A stretch of 59,342 nt of DNA from a bacterium (GTDB taxonomy: Bacteria; Electryoneota; JAOADG01): the NCBI GenBank assembly GCA_026417415.1, contig JAOADG010000032.1:1-59342 (forward strand), in the 5' to 3' direction. A model generated the notes under the pieces. It was given only the letters and a program-made list of their open reading frames with translations. It did not search any database and was not told the origin of the DNA. Both the position numbers and the translations under genes were made by a program. Positions 32,922 through 41,580 of this stretch are shown one piece after another. Position 1 is the stretch's first letter. Every line of letters begins with the position of its first letter.

Positions 32922-33729
32922 ACCGTTACAATACCCCTTTTTCGTTCGTGGTCTATATGCCACCTTATTTATTGGTGTTTTATGTTCCGTTGTGGGAACA
33001 TTTGTGGTGGTTCGTGGAATGGCTTTTTTTGGTGATGCATTGGCCCATTCCATCATGCCGGGTCTTGCGATTGGGTATCTTGTTGGTGGTAGCCAACGGT
33101 CTTCGCTTTTTTGGTGGGGAATCGCTGCAGCAATTGTCAGCGCTTTAGGTATTAGCAGTATTCAACAAAAAACCAAATTTAGCGAAGATACTGCAATTGG
33201 TATTGTTTTCGCTGGAATGTTTGCATTAGGGATCGCAATCATCTCTTCTACCCCAAATTATCCTGTAGATTTGAATCATTTGTTGTTTGGTGATGTTTTA
33301 GGGATTTCTAAGCAAGATTTAATCCGAACTGGGATTTTTAGTGTACTTATTGTACTAATAATCCTAATCTTTTTTAGAATTTTTGTGTTAATTTCTTTTG
33401 ATAGAACTCTTGCCTTAACTTTACGCCTTCCGTTAAAATTTTATGATACATTGCTTTTAATTTTCATTGCCATCAGTATTATTGTATCTTTGCAAACGGT
33501 AGGAGTAGCAATGATGGTTGCCATGCTCATTACACCGGTAGCCACGGCACTTTTGTTTACCCATCGGGTTATGCGTGTCATGATCTATGGCTCCTTCCTT
33601 GCTTGTCTAAGTGGTATTATGGGATTGTACATTTCACACCATATCAATATCGCATCCGGAGCATCAATTGTTTTGACCGCAACGATTCTATTTTTTGGTG
33701 GGTGGCTATTGAAAATGGTAAAAAAATAA
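32905..33729 (+). CDS. znuB: zinc/manganese ABC transporter permease (ZnuB-like)
   Basis: A 274-aa inner-membrane protein of the ABC-3 family with about eight hydrophobic segments. Family features: FVRGLYATLFIGVLCSVVGTFVVVRGMAFFGDALAHS near the start and the SLQTVGVAMMVAMLITPVATA coupling region (both cited in parts). It overlaps znuC by 17 nt. With znuA and znuC it makes a complete high-affinity Zn2+ or Mn2+ importer. No zur or other metalloregulator gene is adjacent. Confidence 0.93.
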   Translation: MNLFLEPLQYPFFVRGLYATLFIGVLCSVVGTFVVVRGMAFFGDALAHSIMPGLAIGYLVGGSQRSSLFWWGIAAAIVSALGISSIQQKTKFSEDTAIGIVFAGMFALGIAIISSTPNYPVDLNHLLFGDVLGISKQDLIRTGIFSVLIVLIILIFFRIFVLISFDRTLALTLRLPLKFYDTLLLIFIAISIIVSLQTVGVAMMVAMLITPVATALLFTHRVMRVMIYGSFLACLSGIMGLYISHHINIASGASIVLTATILFFGGWLLKMVKK

Positions 33730-33761
33730 ATTGTTCTTACACATTTGAAAGGGGTTTCTAT

Positions 33762-34130
33762 ATGGTTGCTAAATTAATTTGGTATTGGGTTGTAGATTTT
33801 GATAATATGCGACAATTTTACGAAGATGTACTTGGATTGAAATTGGTTCGTTTAGATGAATTTGGAGGTTGGGCTGAATATGAAAGTGGAATACCGAATT
33901 TTCATATAGCCATCCACGAGTATTCTTTTGATGAAGAGGATGAAGAGGAGTACGAATTAGAAACTGGTGTAGGTGGAATTTTAACCTTTGCAACACCTGA
34001 CATTTATAAAACTCATCAACAATTTCTTGAAAAAAATGTTGAATGCGAAGATATCGTCACGGATGAATTTGTTACACGTTTCAACTTTTGGGATCCGGAA
34101 GGGAATCCGTTTCAAATGATTCAGATGTAA
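33762..34130 (+). CDS. VOC (glyoxalase/bleomycin-resistance fold) protein
   Basis: A 122-aa single VOC module: KLIWYWVVDFDNMRQFYEDVLGLKLVR at the start and FWDPEGNPFQMIQM at the end, as in glyoxalase I-like proteins. An acidic loop (FDEEDEEEYELE) near residue 55 is unusual. The start at MVAKLIW has AAAGGGG ahead; the open frame extends upstream into znuB but without family similarity. Substrate unknown. It lies 32 nt after znuB and 9 nt before livG. Confidence 0.8.
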   Translation: MVAKLIWYWVVDFDNMRQFYEDVLGLKLVRLDEFGGWAEYESGIPNFHIAIHEYSFDEEDEEEYELETGVGGILTFATPDIYKTHQQFLEKNVECEDIVTDEFVTRFNFWDPEGNPFQMIQM

Positions 34131-34139
34131 CCGAAGAAT

Positions 34140-34934
34140 TTGAAAACATCTCAAGATCAACCCTTTCTACTACAGGTCTGCAATTTACATAAACGTTTCG
34201 GCGGTGTTTACGCCGTAAAAGACATTACTTTTGATGTTCCTACTGGTATCATCTATGGGATTTTGGGTCCGAACGGTTCCGGAAAAACAACGTTATTTAA
34301 TTTAATCAGTGGTGTAACGAAACCTGATGCTGGGCAAGTGTTTTTTCAGGGAAATGAGTGTACGGCTTATCCAGCGCATTCTCTTGCAAAACTTGGGATT
34401 GCAAGGACCTTCCAAAACCTTCGTCTGTTTACCGGAATGACTGTTTTAGAAAATGTGCTTGTTGGTGGTCATTTAATCACTCCTACCAATTTGTGGACCA
34501 TTGGTTTTGTCCAACATTCTCATAAAAAAATAGAAGCTGAACTTTATGATAAAGCTCTTCAATGGATTGAATGGGTAGGTATCCAAGAATATCGTGACCT
34601 ATTAGCCAATCAACTTCCTTATGGCGCTGCGCGTCGCCTTGAAATTGCAAGGGCTTTGATGAGCAATCCCAAATTGTTGCTCTTAGATGAACCTGCTGCC
34701 GGAATGAATCCTAATGAAGCCGCCAGTTTATCCGATCTAATTCGTTCGATTCGTGATCAAGGGGTAACGGTTGTCATCATTGAACACAATGTACGTTTGA
34801 TGGTTTCTTTGTGTGATACCATTTTAGCGATTGATCACGGTGAATTTTTAGCGATCGGTACTCCTAATGAAATCGTACGTCATCCGTTGGTTATTGAAGC
34901 GTATATTGGTACCTCCAATGGACTGGCAAAGTAA
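34140..34934 (+). CDS. livG: Liv-type ABC transporter ATP-binding protein (LivG-like)
   Basis: A 264-aa ATPase of the branched-chain amino-acid/amide/urea importer family. Walker A is GPNGSGKTT; the LivG-specific GIARTFQNLRLFTGMTVLENVLVG follows. The signature region reads QLPYGAARRLEIARAL instead of LSGGQ, as normal for LivG. Walker B is LLLDEPAAGMNPNE and the H-loop IIEHNVRLM. The start is TTG, 9 nt after the VOC gene. It overlaps livF by 17 nt. Confidence 0.92.
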   Translation: MKTSQDQPFLLQVCNLHKRFGGVYAVKDITFDVPTGIIYGILGPNGSGKTTLFNLISGVTKPDAGQVFFQGNECTAYPAHSLAKLGIARTFQNLRLFTGMTVLENVLVGGHLITPTNLWTIGFVQHSHKKIEAELYDKALQWIEWVGIQEYRDLLANQLPYGAARRLEIARALMSNPKLLLLDEPAAGMNPNEAASLSDLIRSIRDQGVTVVIIEHNVRLMVSLCDTILAIDHGEFLAIGTPNEIVRHPLVIEAYIGTSNGLAK

Positions 34935-35646
34935 AACTCATTTTTTTTCAGTTTCCAATTTATCGGTAAAGTACGGTGGGATCTGCGCGGTCAATCAGAT
35001 TTCGCTGGATGTTTCCGAAGGAGAAATTGTTGCTTTATTGGGAGCCAATGGTGCTGGAAAAAGTTCAACCTTATCTGCAATTACTGGAACCTGTACAATT
35101 GCAAGCGGTGAAATTTGGTTTTTAGGTGAACGAATAGATACGCTTTTACCATCAGACCGTGTAAGAAAAGGAATTGTGCTTTGTCCAGAAGGAAGACGAA
35201 TTTTTCCACATCTCACTGTTTTGGAAAACTTGTATGCGGGTGCTTTCCTCCAAAAAAACACTCTCCACATTGAGAATCAACTTCAAAAAGTGTACCAATT
35301 ATTCCCAGTATTGGCACAACGGTCCACTCAAAGCGGTAGGACTTTATCCGGTGGTGAGCAACAGATGTTAGCAATCGGCCGAGCATTGATGAGTTTTCCT
35401 AAATTGTTGCTTTTGGATGAACCCTCTTTAGGACTTGCGCCAGTTGTAGCACAAAAAATCTTTCAAACAATACACGAACTAAGGACCATTGGTGTGAGTA
35501 TGCTATTGGTAGAACAGAATGCAAAAGCTGCGTTAGAATTGGCCGATCGCGCCTATGTATTGGAAACGGGGAAAATTGTAAAAAGTGGACATTGTTCAGA
35601 ACTGAAAAATGATCCTGCAATCCAAAGTGCTTATTTAGGTGGGTAG
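34918..35646 (+). CDS. livF: Liv-type ABC transporter ATP-binding protein (LivF-like)
   Basis: A 242-aa ATPase, partner of LivG. It has SNLSVKYGGICAVNQISLDV, Walker A GANGAGKSS, LivF-type LCPEGRRIFPHLTVLENL, signature TLSGGEQQMLAIGRAL, Walker B LLLDEPSLGLAP and H-loop LVEQNAKAAL. The start is placed at MDWQSKTHFF; an ATG 17 codons earlier is further inside livG. The permeases LivH and LivM are not present between livF and the matching binding protein at 38717, where a sorted phosphatase gene intervenes. Confidence 0.92.
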   Translation: MDWQSKTHFFSVSNLSVKYGGICAVNQISLDVSEGEIVALLGANGAGKSSTLSAITGTCTIASGEIWFLGERIDTLLPSDRVRKGIVLCPEGRRIFPHLTVLENLYAGAFLQKNTLHIENQLQKVYQLFPVLAQRSTQSGRTLSGGEQQMLAIGRALMSFPKLLLLDEPSLGLAPVVAQKIFQTIHELRTIGVSMLLVEQNAKAALELADRAYVLETGKIVKSGHCSELKNDPAIQSAYLGG

Positions 35647-35819
35647 CTTTCAAGTATCAATCAAGGAGAATGATTAGTTCTTTTTCAGATTTTCCAAATT
35701 AGAAAGGGAAATGGAAACACCAATGTCACTGATTGCCTTATACTCGGTAGGCATTACTTACATCTCCAATAGATTGAATGCAATTCACAAGGTTCAGATT
35801 TTTTAAGGAATTAGGCAAT

Positions 35820-35849
35820 TTGAGAAAAGAGAAAATATTCTACTATATA
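35820..35849 (+). promoter_or_regulatory. putative promoter for the sorted metallophosphatase gene
   Basis: TTGAGA (35820-35825) and TATATA (35844-35849) with an 18-base spacer, 86 bases upstream of the ATG at 35935. It lies in the 288-bp gap after livF, which otherwise shows no gene. Sequence match only. Confidence 0.4.
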
Positions 35850-35934
35850 ACCGTTTCATCATACGATTAAGATCTTAGGAAGTAAACCATTTTCTTACTA
35901 CTTTTCAGAAACAACACTTTGATAAGAGGTGAAA

Positions 35935-38694
35935 ATGTTACATGATTTTTGCCAATATCGTAACTTTGGAACTCTTATGATCTTTGTGGTTTCTATTTTT
36001 CTGATCAATTCTGCTATTGGTGGTGTTAACGGGATGATTGTTGATTCATTAAGTGGACAACCTATTCCCGGTGCATTGATCAAGATTGGTCTCCAAGATT
36101 CAACCTTTACCGCTACCAATGGAATGTACAACTTACCTAATGTTGGTGCGGGAACGTTTCAAGTAGAAATCCGCAAATACGGTTATTTCAACCATTATAC
36201 GACTATCGTGCTTCAAATGGGTTCAAACACGGTCAATTTTTCTCTATATCCACTTACTTCTCCCCATAACCCGATTGGACAATGGGATTTTGATTTTCCG
36301 AGCAACTTGCTGCGTGCTACTACTGGCAACCATTTGGTGTTACAGGGCAATCATACTGCGGTTGTCGGTCCCGCAACTGGGAATGGTGCTGTCAACATTG
36401 GAGTAGGAAGTTTTTACCGATGCTACCATAATATTGCACCCAATGGTGGTAGTAGTTCCTGGGTCAATGAATACAGCATTTTAATTGATTTTAGAGTTTC
36501 TCAACTCGGTAGATGGTACACCTTTTTTCAAACCAACCTCAACAATTCTAATGATGGGGATTGCTTTATCAATCCAAACGGCAACATTGGAGTAGGTGCG
36601 ACGGGATACTCTTCCTATAGTATCGTACCGAACGAGTGGTATCGTTTGGTTGTTTCTGTGGATTTAGGAAGTAGTTATACATACTATTTGGATGGACAAT
36701 TGTTGCATCAAGGTACCAGTCAAGCGGTGGACGGACGGTTTGCCCTTTACTCAACTGTAAACGGAAATCAAATCTTGTTTTTTGCGGATGAAAATGGTGA
36801 AGATAATCCTATTGATGTTGCCCAAATTAGAATATACGACCGTCCTCTGACCAATCAAGAGGTGAATCAATTGGGTGGTTATGGACATTGGATCCAAAAC
36901 CCTCTGAATGTAATGACTCCTTATCTCCAAACCCCAACCCCAAATAGTATCACCATCGGCTGGCATTGTCCAATTTCTACTCATACTGTGGTAGAATATG
37001 GAACTACCCCTGCTTTAGGATTGATGCAGAGTGGTTCTACGGTCCAACTTAGTCCACAACAACTATGGCATCAGGTTACTTTACAGAATTTGCAACCAAA
37101 CACACGATACTATTATCGGTGTATTACGGATACTGCAGCCACGGCGGTTGCTACCTTCCATACCCCACCTTCTTATGGATCGTACCAAGGAAAATTGCGA
37201 TTTCTTCTTATCAGTGATTCTCAGACGAATATCTCTACCAGCAGTTGGATCTCCTCTATGATTGAACAGACCTTGATACAACGCTATGGTACCAATTACT
37301 CCGACAGTGTTCATCTAATCTTACATTGCGGTGATATCGTGGGGAATGGTTTCAATTTACCCTCTTACCAAACCGAGTATTTCCTTCCGTTTTCTAATCT
37401 TACAAAGCGTATCCCCTTTATGGTAAGTATCGGTAATCACGAATCAGAATCGCCTTACTTTTACAACTATATGCACTATACCCCTTTCGGAGGGGATGGC
37501 GGGGAATTGTATTATTCGTTTCAATTGGGTAGAGTGTTGTTTATTTCACTCAATTCCAATACCCAAGGGACAACCCAATTACAATGGCTAGTGAATCGTC
37601 TCAATCAAGCACAAAACGATACCACAATAGACATGATTTTTGTTGCGACTCACAAGCCGGGACGTAGCGAAGTTTGGCCCGATGGGAACACCGGTTGGGT
37701 GTACAATTCGGTGATGCCAATTTTAGATAACTATTCCAAGGTTGTTCTAATAAGTTTTGGCCACTCTCATAACTATGAACGTGGTGTTCGGCCGAGCGGA
37801 AATTATCGGACGGTAATCTGTGGTGGTGCAGGTGGTACCTTAGATCGCTGGAGGATGTATGGGAACCAAACCAATTATCCTGAGATTCACCGCTCGTTGG
37901 ATTATTATCATTATGTATTGGTAGAAGTATCTCTATTAAACGCTTCTTATCGTGCTTACGTGTATGGTTTAGGGAATGAACAGGTAACCATGAACAATGT
38001 TTTGGTGGATGTTTGGGAACATTTTCTTAATGCACCTTTAGGAAATCAACCCATTGGTTTGCAACCTTCCAACCAAACTTATGGGTATGTTCATCTTCTT
38101 GCATCGCTGTATGCAGGGGTGGATACTGTCTTTTCTTCGCAATTTCAAATTACCAATGTTCCCGGAAATTACAATAATCCGATTTTAAATGTTACCCGAC
38201 ATTTTGAAGATTATTATTATGACACAGGCAATCCAGAATATCAACCCATCAATTGGAATCAAGGTATTGAATTGCATCGCCTCAATCGGTTGGACACATT
38301 GCTCACTGTGGGTTCTACCTATGGCTGGCGAATGCGTTATCGTGGAAGTAACTTAAAGTGGACCCCTTGGTCAGAAGAACAAGTGTTTACTTGGAATGGC
38401 TTATCTGCAAGCGATATGAATTCAGAATTACCACAAGATTGGGTATCTCAAAACTATCCCAATCCTTTCAATAGGACCACAAAAATCGCTTATTCATTGT
38501 CAAGACCTAGTAAAGTTGAGATTACGCTTTACAATGAAATTGGACAAAAAGTAAGAGATTGGTATCTTGGTGAAAAACCAAAAGGAAATCATCTTTTCGA
38601 GTTAAGTGGTGAAACGTTAACTTCTGGAATATATTATCTGGTTGTAAAAACTGATTTTTATCGCGTACATAAAACGCTTCACCTAATCCAATGA
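35935..38694 (+). CDS. secreted purple-acid-phosphatase-like metallophosphoesterase with type IX sorting domain
   Basis: A 919-aa secreted protein. Order: signal peptide (to ~residue 28); carboxypeptidase-regulatory-like beta domain with SGQPIPGALIKIG; LamG/concanavalin-like domain (~105-300) with YYLDGQLLHQG and RIYDRPLTNQEV; a PAP-type Fn3 domain with TVVEYGTTPALG and NTRYYYRCITD; then the calcineurin-like catalytic domain (~405-660). Metal motifs in it are LISDSQTN, HCGDIVGNG, SIGNHESE, ATHKPG and FGHSHNYERG. A linker beta domain follows, and the C-terminal ~80 residues begin NYPNPFNRTTKIAYSL, a YPNPFN-type sorting signal. It likely releases phosphate outside the cell. It sits between livF and a Liv-type binding protein. 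Confidence 0.9.
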   Translation: MLHDFCQYRNFGTLMIFVVSIFLINSAIGGVNGMIVDSLSGQPIPGALIKIGLQDSTFTATNGMYNLPNVGAGTFQVEIRKYGYFNHYTTIVLQMGSNTVNFSLYPLTSPHNPIGQWDFDFPSNLLRATTGNHLVLQGNHTAVVGPATGNGAVNIGVGSFYRCYHNIAPNGGSSSWVNEYSILIDFRVSQLGRWYTFFQTNLNNSNDGDCFINPNGNIGVGATGYSSYSIVPNEWYRLVVSVDLGSSYTYYLDGQLLHQGTSQAVDGRFALYSTVNGNQILFFADENGEDNPIDVAQIRIYDRPLTNQEVNQLGGYGHWIQNPLNVMTPYLQTPTPNSITIGWHCPISTHTVVEYGTTPALGLMQSGSTVQLSPQQLWHQVTLQNLQPNTRYYYRCITDTAATAVATFHTPPSYGSYQGKLRFLLISDSQTNISTSSWISSMIEQTLIQRYGTNYSDSVHLILHCGDIVGNGFNLPSYQTEYFLPFSNLTKRIPFMVSIGNHESESPYFYNYMHYTPFGGDGGELYYSFQLGRVLFISLNSNTQGTTQLQWLVNRLNQAQNDTTIDMIFVATHKPGRSEVWPDGNTGWVYNSVMPILDNYSKVVLISFGHSHNYERGVRPSGNYRTVICGGAGGTLDRWRMYGNQTNYPEIHRSLDYYHYVLVEVSLLNASYRAYVYGLGNEQVTMNNVLVDVWEHFLNAPLGNQPIGLQPSNQTYGYVHLLASLYAGVDTVFSSQFQITNVPGNYNNPILNVTRHFEDYYYDTGNPEYQPINWNQGIELHRLNRLDTLLTVGSTYGWRMRYRGSNLKWTPWSEEQVFTWNGLSASDMNSELPQDWVSQNYPNPFNRTTKIAYSLSRPSKVEITLYNEIGQKVRDWYLGEKPKGNHLFELSGETLTSGIYYLVVKTDFYRVHKTLHLIQ

Positions 38695-38716
38695 ACTTCT
38701 AAACTTAGGAGTGTTT

Positions 38717-39817
38717 ATGAGACGTTTCTTTCTACTGGCTCTGTTCCTAATCGTTTTGTTCTGGATCTCCAGCGGTTGTAAAGGCGGTTCACATATTGTG
38801 ATTGGTTATGCTGCACCGATGACGGGCGAATCCGCAAAGATGGGAGACGATATTTCCAAAGGCGTACTCCTTGCAGTTGAAGAATGGAATACCAAAGGGG
38901 GTATTCACGGAAAAAAGATTCGTGTAGAAGGATACGATGATCGCGCAGATCCAAAGGAAGCGGTCAGTGTAGCACAACGCGCCATATCCCAAGGTGTACG
39001 GGGTGTCATTGGACATTACAACTCAAGTTGTACCATACCCGCATCCAACCTTTATGATGAAGCCGGTGTTATCATGATTACACCCGCATCTACTAATCCA
39101 CAAGTTACCTCCCGTGGATTAAAACATATTTTTCGGGTCTGCGGCCGTGATGATCAACAAGGCAAAACTATGGCGGACGCACTCCAACCATTAGGAAAAA
39201 TTAAAGTGGCTATACTCCACGATAAAACTACCTATGGCCAAGGTTTAGCCGACGAATTCCGTAAGCATTTGTCTTCAGATATTCAAGTGGTGTTGTATGA
39301 AGCCATTCAACGTGGCGATAAAGATTTTTCGGCAGTACTCACCAAAGTAAAAAGTGTCCAACCTAATGTAGTGATGTTTGGTGGACTTTATCCTGAAGGT
39401 GGCCTAATCACCAAGCAAATGCGTGATTTGGGTATCTCTTCTATCTTTCTTTCTGGGGATGGGACTTATGATCCGGAATATATTCGGATTGCAGGAAAAG
39501 CTGCGGAAGGGGCTTGGTTAACGTATGCACCACCGGCTGATGAAATTCCTACTGCCAAAGAGTTTCTTAAAAACTATCAAGCCAAGTACGGCGAAGTTGG
39601 TCCATACTCTTTGTTTGCTTACGATGCTGCCAATATCCTGTTGGGGGCTATTGCGAAAAAAGTAGATGCCAGTGGTTTGGAATTGGCAAATATCATCCGT
39701 AGTACCCAATGGCAAGCTGCAATGGGAACCATTGAATTTACTGAACAAGGTGATCCAAAACAGGCACCCTATGTAATGTGGACCGTAGAAAACGGAAAGT
39801 TGGTGGTGAAAAAATAA
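38717..39817 (+). CDS. Liv-type ABC transporter substrate-binding lipoprotein
   Basis: A 366-aa periplasmic binding protein of the LivJ/LivK (type I) family with lipobox WISSGCKGG. It has VIGYAAPMTGESAKMGDDISKG, then LAVEEWNTKGGIHGKKI, RGVIGHYNSSCTIPAS and HIFRVCGRDDQQG. This fits amino-acid ligands, though exact specificity is not clear. The start is at MRRFF with GGAG upstream; a GTG two codons earlier is possible. It probably belongs with livG/livF 3 kb upstream, but no livH/livM is seen. A terminator follows. Confidence 0.9.
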   Translation: MRRFFLLALFLIVLFWISSGCKGGSHIVIGYAAPMTGESAKMGDDISKGVLLAVEEWNTKGGIHGKKIRVEGYDDRADPKEAVSVAQRAISQGVRGVIGHYNSSCTIPASNLYDEAGVIMITPASTNPQVTSRGLKHIFRVCGRDDQQGKTMADALQPLGKIKVAILHDKTTYGQGLADEFRKHLSSDIQVVLYEAIQRGDKDFSAVLTKVKSVQPNVVMFGGLYPEGGLITKQMRDLGISSIFLSGDGTYDPEYIRIAGKAAEGAWLTYAPPADEIPTAKEFLKNYQAKYGEVGPYSLFAYDAANILLGAIAKKVDASGLELANIIRSTQWQAAMGTIEFTEQGDPKQAPYVMWTVENGKLVVKK

Positions 39818-39839
39818 CTCATAACAAACGACCTTGGAT

Positions 39840-39863
39840 AAAAGGGGCATTTGTCCCCTTTTT
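39840..39863 (+). terminator. terminator after the Liv-type binding protein gene
   Basis: AAAAGGGG (39840-39847) pairs with CCCCTTTT (39855-39862) around a 7-nt loop, followed by more T residues (TCATTTTT). Confidence 0.8.
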
Positions 39864-39918
39864 CATTTTTCTTTCACAATTTTTTTGATTTTTTACCTGA
39901 ACTGTCGGTTACTCTCAA

Positions 39919-41439
39919 ATGACCTTGAACCAAAACTTTTTTTTCAAACTTCATCAAAGTTACCAACAACATCCACTCTTTTGGATACTCTCTATTGGGT
40001 TACTTGCAAGAGTATTTGCTAGTTTTTTTGGGGGTGGGTATATCGCATCGGATGACCATTTTTTAGTCATTCACATCGCTTGGCGTTGGCTCAATGGATA
40101 TACCAATTGGTTAGGAGATGATGTAAACCGCTTTGGACACTCACTCATTTACCCAAGTATCCATCTACTTCTCTTGAAATGGTTTCATTGGATTGGGCTT
40201 AATGATACGTCTTGGCAGATGGTGATCGTCCGTTTGTTTCATGCATTTTGGTCTTTGCCTGTCCTCTATTTAGGGTATCAATTCACTAAAGAAAAAGTAT
40301 CTCAAACTGCTGCCAACACAGTGGGTTGGCTTTTAGCGATCCTGTGGATACAACCGATACTAAGCGTTCGCCAATTGGGTGAAGTGGTAAGTATGGTACC
40401 TTTGTTGTATTCTCTGATACGACTTGAAAGACATTTTACACATTCTAACTGGAAACAGTGGTTTCTCGCAGGTTGGTGGTTGGGCTTTGCATTTTGTTTA
40501 CGGTATCAAGCAGGGTTTGCAGGTATTGGTGTATTTGCTGCTTTACTTTTGCTTAAACAACCAAAAGTAGCATTTTATTATACTTTGGGTGCTATCGTAG
40601 GTACCTTTCCCGTAGGTATCATAGATTGGATTATGTATGGATATCCGTATGCCAATCCGATATGGTACTTTCAATACAACTCCTCTTCAGCGATGTACGA
40701 ATACATCACTGGACCTTGGTACAAGTATCTTTTACTTATTCTTGGGGTCTTTATTTTTCCTTTTAGTTTGTTTTTACTGATAGGATTCTTACGAAGCATT
40801 AAGGTCGCGCCATTTCTGTTTAGTGGTACGTTTGCGTTTTTATTGATTCACAGCATCATCCCGAATAAACAAGAACGTTTTATTGCGACAATTCTTCCAG
40901 AACTGGTAATTTTAGGAATCATTGGAATGTACCAACTTCTTGAAAAAATTCAGTATCCAATGATTCAACGTTGGTATCGGATCAGTTATCGGATTTTTTG
41001 GGTATTGAACATCCCACTCTTAATCCTCACAATTTTTACTTACAATAAACATGCAGAAATTCAATCGTTGTGTTATTTACAAAAACATACAGAGATCGGC
41101 GGAATCGTTTTAGACCAGCGAACTAAACCTTTTTTAGCACCATGGTACTACTTGGGCAAAGCATGGCGACCCGATCTGTGGTTGGTAGAAGTTAAGAATG
41201 AACAAGATTTTCAAGATCTCCTGACCTATATTCAAACCAAACAGAAACGACCCGATTATGTAATCATCTATCAAGATTTTCAATTGGAACAAAAACGAAA
41301 AGCGTGGGAACGAGTGTTAGGTCCGATGCAGTTTGAAAAGAAAATTGGACCATCGTTGGGTGATTGGATTCTCCACCAATTGAATCCAAAGTACAATCCA
41401 AGCATTACAGCAAACATCTTTCGTGTAAAATCGGAATAA
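39919..41439 (+). CDS. integral-membrane glycosyltransferase (GT-C, mannosyltransferase-like)
   Basis: A 506-aa protein with roughly ten hydrophobic segments up to residue ~370 and a soluble C-terminal part. The first periplasmic loop holds GGGYIASDDHFLVIHIAWRW, with the acidic DD pair typical of GT-C enzymes that use lipid-linked sugars. The overall layout resembles the Alg9/PIG-B (GT22) group. The acceptor is unknown; candidates are LPS, a surface polysaccharide or the sorted glycoproteins nearby. No clear Shine-Dalgarno is seen. The gene is single between a terminator and the subtilase. Confidence 0.72.
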   Translation: MTLNQNFFFKLHQSYQQHPLFWILSIGLLARVFASFFGGGYIASDDHFLVIHIAWRWLNGYTNWLGDDVNRFGHSLIYPSIHLLLLKWFHWIGLNDTSWQMVIVRLFHAFWSLPVLYLGYQFTKEKVSQTAANTVGWLLAILWIQPILSVRQLGEVVSMVPLLYSLIRLERHFTHSNWKQWFLAGWWLGFAFCLRYQAGFAGIGVFAALLLLKQPKVAFYYTLGAIVGTFPVGIIDWIMYGYPYANPIWYFQYNSSSAMYEYITGPWYKYLLLILGVFIFPFSLFLLIGFLRSIKVAPFLFSGTFAFLLIHSIIPNKQERFIATILPELVILGIIGMYQLLEKIQYPMIQRWYRISYRIFWVLNIPLLILTIFTYNKHAEIQSLCYLQKHTEIGGIVLDQRTKPFLAPWYYLGKAWRPDLWLVEVKNEQDFQDLLTYIQTKQKRPDYVIIYQDFQLEQKRKAWERVLGPMQFEKKIGPSLGDWILHQLNPKYNPSITANIFRVKSE

Positions 41440-41580
41440 TTCCATCATTCGTTTTTTTATCTTAGTTTCCATTGCACAAATGAAAATTCGTTTGCATATT
41501 GGTTCAGTTTTTCAATCGTGAATTTGTTCGGAATTGAAACTACGTTAATGGAGACCTTGTTTTCCGAAAGGAGTTGAATT

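Noticed and set aside
33603-33761. N-terminal extension of the VOC protein inside znuB
   Set aside because: The extension is out of frame with znuB and has no VOC similarity, whereas MVAKLIW has a good Shine-Dalgarno and begins the fold.
35670-35702. Tiny 10-codon open frame with AAGGAG just upstream, after livF
   Set aside because: The Shine-Dalgarno is only 1 nt from the ATG, and nothing suggests a leader peptide (no attenuator hairpin or codon bias).
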